From NCBI RefSeq assembly GCF_010993975.1, contig NZ_JAACZO010000005.1, positions 30,408 to 94,407 on the forward strand: a stretch of 64,000 nt of DNA. The letters run 5' to 3'. Position numbers and translations under genes: made by a program. This DNA is from Halomonas faecis. Its GTDB lineage: Bacteria; Pseudomonadota; Gammaproteobacteria; Pseudomonadales; Halomonadaceae. The notes under the pieces were generated by a model. It was not told where the DNA came from. It ran no database searches and was given only the letters and a program-made list of their open reading frames with translations. Position 1 is the stretch's first letter. Each line of letters begins with the position of its first letter. Of the stretch, positions 8,449-15,445 are shown piece by piece.

Positions 8449-9398
8449 AGGCCGGCAGGTGGCTGTTGGCGGCAGCCGGTCTCGTGGCGGTGGCCATGCT
8501 GGTGTGGCTGGCCCGAGGAGGGCTGGCCGAACTGAGCCTGCAACTGGTGGCCTGGCAGCGCGATCTGCACCGAGCCTTGTCGCTGGCCATCACCGCACTC
8601 TCCGTTTCGCCGTCGCGCGATGCCTGGTTGGCTCTGCTGGGCATCAGCTTCGCGTACGGGGTATTCCATGCAGCGGGCCCGGGACACGGCAAGGCGGTGC
8701 TGACCACCTACCTGCTCTCCCATGGCGGAGCCATGCGGCGCGCCCTGGTGCTCTCCGTCGCGGCTTCGCTGCTGCAGGGCATGGTGGCGATCGCTTTGGT
8801 GGTGGTGCTGGTGCACGGCCTGGGCTGGGTAACCCGCCAGGCCATGGGCAGCGTGGCGTGGGTCGAACAGGCCAGCTTCGTCATGGTGGCACTGCTGGGC
8901 GCCTGGCTGTGCTGGCGGGCCGTGCGGACGCTGCGCCGCCCCCTGCCGGCAACCACCGACGCAAGCCTCGCCGAAACGGGAGGCGCGTGGCATGGCCATG
9001 ATGAGCATTGCTGCCATGGCCATCATCATGTCGCACCCGAGCAGGCCGCCGACTGGCGCACGGCGCTGGCCACCGTCGCCGCCATCGGTGCGCGTCCCTG
9101 CAGTGGTGCCGTCTTGCTGCTGGGGGCAGCTAGCCTGCTGGGGCAGTTTGCGGTGGGGGTGACCGCCGTGCTGGTGATGTCGCTGGGTACGGCACTCACC
9201 GTTTCGACGCTGGCCATCGCCAGCGTGGTGGCGCGTGACTGGGCTGAACGGCGCCTGCAACGCCAAGGCCGGCAGTCACGCGACGGGCGTTGGCTGGGCT
9301 GGGTATCGCTGGGTGGCGGCCTGGCGATTCTGATGCTGGGTGTGTCGCTGGCCGTCACGGGTGTGAATCAGCCAGCGGCACCGCTGTTCGGCGGCTGA
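8439..9398 (+). CDS. NicO/RcnA-type nickel-cobalt (or zinc) permease
   Basis: A 319-residue inner-membrane protein with about six hydrophobic segments. The NiCoT/NicO signature F-H-A-A-G-P-G-H-G-K is at residues 76-85. A cytoplasmic or periplasmic loop rich in histidine (H-G-H-D-E-H-C-C-H-G-H-H-H, residues 187-199) would bind metal. It overlaps the DUF1007 gene by ten bases, indicating translational coupling. Members of this family either export Ni/Co (RcnA) or import it; DUF1007-linked members are sometimes under zinc control in other bacteria. Direction and metal cannot be decided from sequence alone. Confidence 0.85.
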   Translation: MRVKAGRWLLAAAGLVAVAMLVWLARGGLAELSLQLVAWQRDLHRALSLAITALSVSPSRDAWLALLGISFAYGVFHAAGPGHGKAVLTTYLLSHGGAMRRALVLSVAASLLQGMVAIALVVVLVHGLGWVTRQAMGSVAWVEQASFVMVALLGAWLCWRAVRTLRRPLPATTDASLAETGGAWHGHDEHCCHGHHHVAPEQAADWRTALATVAAIGARPCSGAVLLLGAASLLGQFAVGVTAVLVMSLGTALTVSTLAIASVVARDWAERRLQRQGRQSRDGRWLGWVSLGGGLAILMLGVSLAVTGVNQPAAPLFGG

Positions 9399-9400
9399 GC

Positions 9401-9823
9401 TCAGTCCAGGTCGAGGTTGTCGATCTGCGCCAGCAGATGGTCGCGCATGCTGGCGAGGCCATCGAGATCGTAGGGTTCGGCACTGCCCTCGCCCCACACC
9501 GGCTTGGGCCAGACGGCATCGCTGCGGCGACGCACCACGACATGCACGTGCAGCTGGGCAACCATGTTGCCCAGACTCGCCACGTTGAGCTTGTCTCCCT
9601 TGCAAAGTCGCAGGAAGGCCTCACCGACCGTCGTGACTTCACGCCACAGCTGCTGCTGGTCCTTCGCGTCCAGCTCGAAGAGTTCGCTCGTGCCTGGGCG
9701 GCGGGGAATCAGCACCAGCCAGGGGAAGCGGGCATCGTCCATCAACCGCAGCTGGCAAAGCGGCAGTTCGGTTACCGGGTAGCTGTCCGCCACCAACTGT
9801 GGATCCGTGTCGAAGCTTCCCAT
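9401..9823 (-). CDS. HIT family nucleotide hydrolase/transferase
   Basis: A 140-residue histidine-triad protein. The triad appears as H-V-H-V-V after Q-L (residues about 94-98), placed near the C-terminus as usual. An N-terminal conserved stretch (W-L-V-L-I-P-R-R near residue 34) matches the HIT fold. Such proteins hydrolyse dinucleoside polyphosphates or aminoacyl-AMP type substrates. The start at 9823 has GGGAGA eight bases upstream; the longer open frame to 9985 lacks a site and overlaps the divergent entericidin promoter. It converges on the permease gene with only two bases between stops and no terminator. Confidence 0.88.
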   Translation of the reverse strand: MGSFDTDPQLVADSYPVTELPLCQLRLMDDARFPWLVLIPRRPGTSELFELDAKDQQQLWREVTTVGEAFLRLCKGDKLNVASLGNMVAQLHVHVVVRRRSDAVWPKPVWGEGSAEPYDLDGLASMRDHLLAQIDNLDLD

Positions 9824-9966
9824 GGTGGTTCTCCCTAGGCACCGTGATTGCCATACCATCATGGCACAGCTGCGGTACTGACGAGAGCGTTCGACGCGAC
9901 AGCGCCCAGTAAGTGCTAAAGTGGGAAGGCAACTCGCACCCTGACGATGATTCATTGGAGGTACAC

Positions 9967-10098
9967 ATGAAAAGGACGCTGTCACTCATCCTGGTGTCGC
10001 TGTTCGCCCTGTCTCTGCTCGGCGGCTGCAACACCATACGCGGTGCCGGGCAGGATATCGAAGAAGGGGGCGAGGCGATCCAGCGCCAGGCCGACTGA
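9967..10098 (+). CDS. ecnB: Entericidin A/B family lipoprotein
   Basis: A 43-residue lipoprotein: basic start, hydrophobic core, lipobox L-L-G-G-C, then N-T-I-R-G-A-G-Q-D-I-E-E-G-G and a short charged tail. That pattern and size are characteristic of entericidins, small toxin/antidote-like envelope peptides often induced by stress. GGAGG at 9957-9961 sets the start, six bases upstream of ATG. Only one entericidin gene is present, so the classical A/B pair is not seen. Confidence 0.88.
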   Translation: MKRTLSLILVSLFALSLLGGCNTIRGAGQDIEEGGEAIQRQAD

Positions 10099-10177
10099 CG
10101 CAGCTCCTTGCCGGCGCGGGCTGGGACCTACCGTTTGGGCTCGCGCATTCAGGTTCGCAACGACTCAAGGGTAGCGC

Positions 10178-10501
10178 ATGTTCGCACGGAGCCTGGTAAC
10201 GCTGGGCGCTGGCTTGCTGGTGAGTGCCTGTACCATGATTGCATCGCCACCACCTCCGGATCCGGCCCCCAACCCGCCCCGCAGTGATGAGACCGACGAT
10301 CGCTGCGGGGCTGGGCGGGTCCAGGATCGCGTGGGGCGAACCTACAGCGAGTCGCTGGGGCAGACACTGCTGCAGGAGAGTGGCGCCGGCGCACTGCGGG
10401 TGATGCGCCCGGGGTACGCCTACACCCTCGAGTACCGCGCCGACCGCCTCAACGTTCGCGTCGACGAGGCGGGCGTGATCACTGCCATCGGCTGCGGCTA
10501 G
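10178..10501 (+). CDS. I78 family peptidase-inhibitor-like lipoprotein
   Basis: A 107-residue protein with a lipoprotein signal (V-S-A-C, cysteine near residue 18) followed by a Pro-rich linker. The C-terminal half resembles the I78 (elastase inhibitor AFLEI/Flags) family: a cysteine before G-x-G, V-G-R-T, then L-R-V-M-R-P-G, Y-T-L-E-Y-R-A-D-R-L-N-V and an ending I-T-A-I-G-C-G. The two cysteines probably form a disulfide. Such proteins are thought to protect against host or competitor serine proteases; here the role is inferred only. It follows the entericidin gene by 79 bases. Confidence 0.75.
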   Translation: MFARSLVTLGAGLLVSACTMIASPPPPDPAPNPPRSDETDDRCGAGRVQDRVGRTYSESLGQTLLQESGAGALRVMRPGYAYTLEYRADRLNVRVDEAGVITAIGCG

Positions 10502-10532
10502 TCTCCTCCCGCCGGGGCGGCGGCGATTGTCG

Positions 10533-11564
10533 TCAGGCGTAGCGCTGTTTCCACTGCTGCTGCGCGACCTGCCCCTTGATCACTTCCAGCATGTCGATCA
10601 GCACCTGCTCGGTGACGCGGTCGGTGTGGGCGTCGACGCGCAGCCAGGCATCGAAACTGCTGTCGGCCAGGCGCTCCACCAACTGGTTGAATTCCGGCGA
10701 GCGCAGTCCCTCGATGGTTTCGTTGACCAGGCGGCAGGCGATGTCGCTCAGCGAATCGTCGAGCGCACGGGAAACCTGGTTGCCCAGCGGAAGGCGCCGC
10801 AGGCGTTTGATTTCGGGGCTCTCGGCCAGAGTGCGTCCTACCAGGGCGCTGATATAGCGCATCAGATCGTCCCGGTTGGCCCGGCAGGCGCTGTCGACCA
10901 TCGTCTCCAGGCGTCGACTGATCTCGTGGATCAACTGCTGCTTGCGCGGCATCACCACGTCTTCGGTGAGCCGCTTCGACAGCGAGTCGCTGCCGCGCAC
11001 TTGGTCCTGCACGCTGCCGCGCACTTGGTCCTGCACGCTGCCCAGTAGGCGCAGGGCGGCGCGGTCGGAGAGCTCTTCCATCACGATATCGTAGTACTTG
11101 GCATAGACGCCGTAGAGCCACCAACGGCGGATATCGATCAGCCCCAGACGCTGCAGACGGTACAGCAATGAGATGATGCGCAGCACCCGCAGCAGCCGGA
11201 AACCGCCCAGCGGGATGCAGCCCAGCACGTCGTACCAGTGCACGAAGGGATAGAAGAACCAGCGGTGATAGCGGCGCTCGATGATCGCCACGATCCAGCC
11301 CAATAGTACGTCGAGCAATAGGACGGCCACGAAGGCCAGGTCGATGGCGATGAAGTTGGCGCGGACATGGCGCTCGTAGGCCCCGTGCAGCCCTGGCGCT
11401 GCGGCTTCGAGGGCGGTGTTCAGCGGCGGCATCAGGAACAGGCTGTCGAACAGCAGCAGCGCCAGGTTGGCGATGACCACCGTGATGATCAGCAGGTCCC
11501 ACACCAGGTGGACCTTGTCTTGCCATAGGGGGCGTGCGCCTTGCTCCGGGCTTGGGTGGGACAT
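10533..11564 (-). CDS. Ion-channel-like membrane protein with S4-like helix
   Basis: A 343-residue protein. The first half has about four hydrophobic segments; the last carries regularly spaced arginines (F-R-L-L-R-V-L-R-I-I-S-L-L-Y-R-L-Q-R), like the S4 helix of a voltage sensor. No K+ channel selectivity filter is visible, and the second half (residues about 170-343) is soluble and helical. AGGAGGG before the ATG at 11564 fixes the start; the longer frame to 11651 is not needed. An in-frame 24-base tandem duplication adds one extra copy of S-V-Q-D-Q-V-R-G at the membrane-soluble junction. Homologues are often annotated as ion transporter-like, but function is unproven. Confidence 0.75.
   Translation of the reverse strand: MSHPSPEQGARPLWQDKVHLVWDLLIITVVIANLALLLFDSLFLMPPLNTALEAAAPGLHGAYERHVRANFIAIDLAFVAVLLLDVLLGWIVAIIERRYHRWFFYPFVHWYDVLGCIPLGGFRLLRVLRIISLLYRLQRLGLIDIRRWWLYGVYAKYYDIVMEELSDRAALRLLGSVQDQVRGSVQDQVRGSDSLSKRLTEDVVMPRKQQLIHEISRRLETMVDSACRANRDDLMRYISALVGRTLAESPEIKRLRRLPLGNQVSRALDDSLSDIACRLVNETIEGLRSPEFNQLVERLADSSFDAWLRVDAHTDRVTEQVLIDMLEVIKGQVAQQQWKQRYA
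10991..11038. repeat. 24-base in-frame tandem duplication
   Basis: Two identical 24-base units (10991-11014 and 11015-11038) sit back to back inside the channel-like gene, encoding two copies of an eight-residue block. The identity of the copies at DNA level suggests recent slippage. Confidence 0.9.
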
Positions 11565-11622
11565 GGTCCCTCCTGAATGCCGCTGATGAAAGCGATGCGT
11601 GAGTCTCGGCAGCCATCCCCGG

Positions 11623-12159
11623 TCAGTTACTGGCCTGGCCGTTGCGTGCATCCGCCTGGTTGGCGAGATGGTCGTTCTGGGTACGGCGCTCCTCCTCTTC
11701 TGCCTGCTTGCGCAGCTTCTTGCGCAGTGCGGCCTTTTCGAAGCGCAGTTTCTGCAGTGGCGCTTCGAGCCTGAGCGGGGCCACCGGCGCGGGTTTGCCG
11801 TCCTCGCTTACCGCCACCATGGTCAGGTAGCAGCTGTTGGTGTGACGGATCACCTTGTCGCGGATGTCCTCGGCGACCACCTTGATGCCGATCTCCATGG
11901 AGGAGCGCCCCACGTGGTTGACGCTCGCCAGGAAGGTGACCAGTTCACCCACGTGGATGGGCTGCTTGAACAGCACCTGGTCGACCGAGAGCGTCACCAC
12001 ATAGTGGCCGGCGTAACGGCTGGCGCAGGCGTAGGCGACCTCGTCGAGCTTCTTGAGGATGGCGCCCCCATGCACCTTGCCGCTGAAGTTGGCCATGTCG
12101 GGCGTCATCAGTACGGTCATCGAGAGTTCGTGCTGGCCGGGGAGGTCGGGGGGAGTCAT
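11623..12159 (-). CDS. Acyl-CoA thioesterase (hotdog fold, YciA/BACH-like)
   Basis: A 178-residue hotdog-fold thioesterase that hydrolyses acyl-CoA to free acid and CoA. The active-site region N-F-S-G-K-V-H-G-G-A-I-L-K-K-L-D-E is clear near residues 23-39, with the catalytic Asp following HGG. The C-terminal 40 residues are highly charged and Lys/Arg/Glu-rich. The start at 12159 follows AAGGAT; the open frame extends a further ten codons. It lies downstream of the atoE transporter gene on the same strand but is separated from it by a hairpin. Confidence 0.88.
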   Translation of the reverse strand: MTPPDLPGQHELSMTVLMTPDMANFSGKVHGGAILKKLDEVAYACASRYAGHYVVTLSVDQVLFKQPIHVGELVTFLASVNHVGRSSMEIGIKVVAEDIRDKVIRHTNSCYLTMVAVSEDGKPAPVAPLRLEAPLQKLRFEKAALRKKLRKQAEEEERRTQNDHLANQADARNGQASN

Positions 12160-12194
12160 GGCTGAACATCCTTCGGTGGATCTCGACACAGCAT

Positions 12195-12227
12195 AGCGCC
12201 TCGCGGCTGGAGTGGCAGCGAGGCGCT
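12195..12227 (-). terminator. Hairpin after atoE
   Basis: Ten-base arms (12195-12204 and 12218-12227) pair perfectly around a 13-base loop immediately after the atoE stop on the minus strand. No T-tract follows, so efficiency is uncertain. Confidence 0.5.
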
Positions 12228-12246
12228 TCGGGGTGTCGCGTTGACG

Positions 12247-13557
12247 TTAGAACCAGGTCAGGCCCACGGCGATGATGGCGCCGGTGATGAACAGCTGAAT
12301 CAGACAGAAGCCCATGATGTCCTTGGCCTTGAGGCCGGCGATGCCGAGTACCGGCAGCGCCCAGAAGGGCTGCAGCAGGTTGGTCCAGGCGTCGCCCCAG
12401 GCCACGGCCATGGCGATGCGCGGCACATCGACGCCGAGCGCCTCTGCGGCGGGCAGCATGACCGGTGCCTGTACCGCCCACTGGCCGCCGCCGGAAGGCA
12501 CGAAGATGTTGACGATGCCGGCGCTGATGAACGACCAAAACGGCAGCGTGGTCTCGGTAGCGAAGGAGATCAAGGCCCCGGACAGGGTCTCGGCAAGCCC
12601 CGACTGCACCATGATCGCCATGATCCCTGCATAGAAGGGGAACTGGATGACGATGCCGGCGCCGCCCTTGATCGCCTCCTGCAGGCTCTCGAGCAGGCTA
12701 CGCGGTGTGCGGTGCAGCACGATGGCCAGAAACAGGAACAGGAAATTGACCACGTTGAGGTTGAGGCCACCGTTACGTAGCAGGAAGTGGTCCGCCAGGA
12801 AGAGCAGGCCGGGGATGCCCACCAGCCAGGCCAGCGTCACGCTGTTCTCGAGGCGATCGGCCGGGCGCTGAATGCGTACACGGGCCTTGTCCGGCTCTTC
12901 TAGCAGCGCCGGATCGACGTAGACGCTTTCCTGCTCGTCGGGCAGCATCAGCCGGTTGACCAGCGGCACGGCGATGAACAGGCACAGCACGATGCCCAGA
13001 TTGAACAGCGAGAAGATGGTCTCACCGGTGCCGATCACGCCGATCTGCTCGACGCTGAAGTGCCCATCGGTGGCGATGGTCAACGGCACCGAGCCGGCCA
13101 GGCCGCCGTGCCACACGATGAAGCCGGAGTAGGCGCTGGCCACCAGCAGGCGGTAGTCGACGCGTATCTGCCGAGCGAGCTCCTTGGCGAACAGTGCCCC
13201 TACCACCAGGCCGAACCCCCAGTTGATCCAACTGGCCGCCAGCGAGACCAGGGTGACCAGCACGATGGCCGCACCGGCGTTCTTGGCGAGTCCGGCCAGA
13301 CGCTGCAGCAGCCGCTTGACGGGTGGTGAGCTGGCCAGCATGTAGCCGGTCACCAGGATCAGCAGCATCTGCATCGAGAAGGTCAGCAGGTTCCAGAAGC
13401 CATCGCCCCAGAACCGCATCACCGCCAGTGGCGTTTGACGCTCCACGGCGATGGCGGCGGCGGCAGCGATGACGGTAAGCAGCAGTACGAAGATGTAGGG
13501 GTCGGGCAGATAGCGCTCGACCAGCTTGACGGCAGGTCTGGACAAGGTCTTGAGCAT
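12247..13557 (-). CDS. atoE: AtoE-type short-chain fatty acid transporter
   Basis: A 436-residue inner-membrane protein with about twelve hydrophobic segments, belonging to the AtoE (short-chain fatty acid transporter) family. Family-like stretches include the N-terminal L-V-E-R-Y-L-P-D-P-Y-I-F, the S-W-I-N-W-G-F-G-L region near residue 110, and F-V-P-S-G-G-G-Q-W-A-V-Q near residue 370. It would move butyrate-size acids across the membrane. No ato catabolic genes are adjacent here. The start at 13557 gives a compact N-terminus; a start at 13596 adds 13 polar residues and cannot be excluded. Confidence 0.9.
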   Translation of the reverse strand: MLKTLSRPAVKLVERYLPDPYIFVLLLTVIAAAAAIAVERQTPLAVMRFWGDGFWNLLTFSMQMLLILVTGYMLASSPPVKRLLQRLAGLAKNAGAAIVLVTLVSLAASWINWGFGLVVGALFAKELARQIRVDYRLLVASAYSGFIVWHGGLAGSVPLTIATDGHFSVEQIGVIGTGETIFSLFNLGIVLCLFIAVPLVNRLMLPDEQESVYVDPALLEEPDKARVRIQRPADRLENSVTLAWLVGIPGLLFLADHFLLRNGGLNLNVVNFLFLFLAIVLHRTPRSLLESLQEAIKGGAGIVIQFPFYAGIMAIMVQSGLAETLSGALISFATETTLPFWSFISAGIVNIFVPSGGGQWAVQAPVMLPAAEALGVDVPRIAMAVAWGDAWTNLLQPFWALPVLGIAGLKAKDIMGFCLIQLFITGAIIAVGLTWF

Positions 13558-13635
13558 GGCGGATTCGCTTCTTCTGATTGGGCTTTGTATGGGCACAAAA
13601 GTAGCGCAGTCTCAGTGGGTTGCGCCAATGACCGG

Positions 13636-15030
13636 TTAACGTTGACGTGCTTTGTCAGGTTTGTCAAAACGCGCGGTGGCCGGCGTATGGCACCAGCCGT
13701 GGCGCCGATGATGGCGGTAGTAGCCGAACAGGGTGGCCGAGCGCACGGCGGTGAAGAGTAGAAAGGCGAACCACAGGCCGTGATTGGTCAGGGGCTCGGG
13801 AAGCAATGCCTGGCCCAGCCACCAGGCGGGCAGGTAGACGACGAGGCCGGCAAAGATGCTGTTGCGCATTTCGCGAATGGCCGTGGCACCGATGAAGACG
13901 CCATCGAGCAGGTAGCTCCATACGGCAATGAGCGGCATGGCCACCATCCACGGCAGATAGACCGCGGCCGTGGCACGGACCTCCGGCAATCCGGTGAGCA
14001 GGGCGATCAGCCATTGGCCTCCCGTCGCGAAGGCCAGTGCAGCGACCGTGGCTGTGACCAGCGAAAGCAGCGCGGCGCTGGCCACGGTCCGGGCGAACTC
14101 GTCCCAATGCCGACGGCCAACCGAGCGCCCGGTGAGTGCCTCAGCGGCATGGGCGAAACCGTCCAGCGCATAGCTGGTGAGCATGATGAACTGCAGCAGT
14201 ACGGCATTGGCGGCCAGAATGGTATCGCCCTGAGCCGCACCTCGCGACGTGAAGAAGGCCATGGCGAACAGCAGCCCCAGCGTGCGTATGAAGAGGTTGG
14301 CATTGACCGAGAACAGTTCGCCGTAGGCGCCAAGCGCCAGCAGGCGGCTGCGCAGGAAGCGCCCTTCCAGCCGCCCGAGCTGGCGCATCACCAGCCAGCC
14401 GCCGAACGCCAGCGCCGTGTAGTCGGCGATCACCGTGGCCCAGGCCACGCCGTCGCTGGTCATGCCCAGCCCCACCACGAACAGCAGGTCGAGGAGAATG
14501 TTCACCCCGTTGGTCAGTACCAGGATGGCCAGCGTCACGCGCGAGTTCTGCTGGCCCAGAAACCACCCCAGGATGGCGTAGTTGGCGAGTACTGCGGGTG
14601 CCGAGAGAATGCGTATCTGGGCGTATTCGGCGGCCAGTGCCGTGGCCACTGCACTGCCGTCGAGCAGCCACAGGCCGAGTGCGATCAGCGGTTGCGACAG
14701 GAGGATCAGAGCGCTGCCGATGCCGGCGGCGAGCAGTAGCGACTGGCCGAGCAGGTTGCGTATATCGCCGTCGCTTTCACGTCCCGCTGCCTGAGCGGTG
14801 AGCCCGGTGGTGCCCATGCGCAGGAAGCCGAAACCCCAGTAGAGAAAACTGAACAGGGTGGCACCCAGGGTTACGGCGGCCAGGTAGCGCGAGTCTGGCA
14901 GATGCCCCACCACGGCGGTATCGACGAGCCCCAGCAGCGGCACGGTGACGTTGGAGAGGATGATCGGCCAGGCCAGCGCCCAGATGCGACGCGAGGCGGA
15001 CCACGGTATCTCACGGGGCTGAGCGGTCAC
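13636..15030 (-). CDS. dinF: MATE family efflux transporter (DinF branch)
   Basis: A 464-residue, twelve-helix inner-membrane exporter. The N-terminal helix with L-A-W-P-I-I-L-S-N followed by V-P-L-L-G-L-V-D-T-A-V-V-G-H-L matches MATE proteins, and the overall sequence is closest by eye to the DinF subfamily (short N-terminus, G-F-L-R-M-G-T-T-G). Such pumps use Na+ or H+ gradients to expel cationic drugs or oxidised metabolites. No LexA site is recognised upstream, although DinF of E. coli is SOS-controlled. Confidence 0.88.
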   Translation of the reverse strand: MTAQPREIPWSASRRIWALAWPIILSNVTVPLLGLVDTAVVGHLPDSRYLAAVTLGATLFSFLYWGFGFLRMGTTGLTAQAAGRESDGDIRNLLGQSLLLAAGIGSALILLSQPLIALGLWLLDGSAVATALAAEYAQIRILSAPAVLANYAILGWFLGQQNSRVTLAILVLTNGVNILLDLLFVVGLGMTSDGVAWATVIADYTALAFGGWLVMRQLGRLEGRFLRSRLLALGAYGELFSVNANLFIRTLGLLFAMAFFTSRGAAQGDTILAANAVLLQFIMLTSYALDGFAHAAEALTGRSVGRRHWDEFARTVASAALLSLVTATVAALAFATGGQWLIALLTGLPEVRATAAVYLPWMVAMPLIAVWSYLLDGVFIGATAIREMRNSIFAGLVVYLPAWWLGQALLPEPLTNHGLWFAFLLFTAVRSATLFGYYRHHRRHGWCHTPATARFDKPDKARQR

Positions 15031-15290
15031 GGCGGATTCCGGTCATGGACGAGACCGGATACCTTGGCGGGATTTTGTCATCGATGCAACGGCCAATCCG
15101 TGGAAGCGAATGAAGTGTGGCGCTACCAAGTTTGGCTATGCAATCTGAAACTTGCCCCATTTCCAATAAGTGGTAAGAAGAAGCTTGGTATAAGGAGTGG
15201 CTTGAAAATAACCTTCCATATTACAAGGCGCCACTAAAACATTGTGTGTGGTGCGGCAATTGGTCCTTGCTTTGTTGCCGAAAACTTCGA

Positions 15291-15324
15291 GTTATTAAGC
15301 GGTATTTTAAGTACTCTTAATAAC
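15291..15324. promoter_or_regulatory. 9-base inverted repeat upstream of cydA, possible operator
   Basis: GTTATTAAG (15291-15299) and CTTAATAAC (15316-15324) are exact inverse repeats separated by 16 bases. The GTTA/TTAA composition recalls ArcA-type DNA, but the layout is not the classical ArcA direct repeat. Its centre is about 78 bases upstream of the predicted cyd transcription start. Confidence 0.4.
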
Positions 15325-15336
15325 TTGGGTCAGAAG

Positions 15337-15378
15337 TTGACTAACGTCAATATTTCTTTGTTTTGCATTGCATATATT
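15337..15378 (+). promoter_or_regulatory. FNR/Anr-type class II promoter for cydABX
   Basis: TTGAC-TAAC-GTCAA (15337-15350) is a perfect 5-4-5 palindrome that differs from the FNR consensus TTGAT-N4-ATCAA only at the inner base of each arm. A TATATT (15373-15378) makes a good -10 element. If transcription starts about seven bases after it, near 15385, the box is centred at about -41.5, the standard position for FNR activation. No -35 hexamer is spaced correctly for this -10, in line with activator dependence. Confidence 0.65.
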
Positions 15379-15445
15379 CACCTGAATAGTGCGTTTCTCC
15401 TTAGGAGAAGCCGTGCTGGCCCCATCCTTTGCCTTGGAGTTGCCA

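Larger units (their letters stand above)
15031..15445. other. AT-rich promoter region of the cyd operon
   Basis: 415 bases between the divergent MATE and cydA genes. From about 15100 to 15400 the DNA is markedly AT-richer than its surroundings. It holds an FNR-like box with a matching -10 and a 9-base inverted repeat (listed separately). Short frames in it lack codon bias and are not called. Confidence 0.7.
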
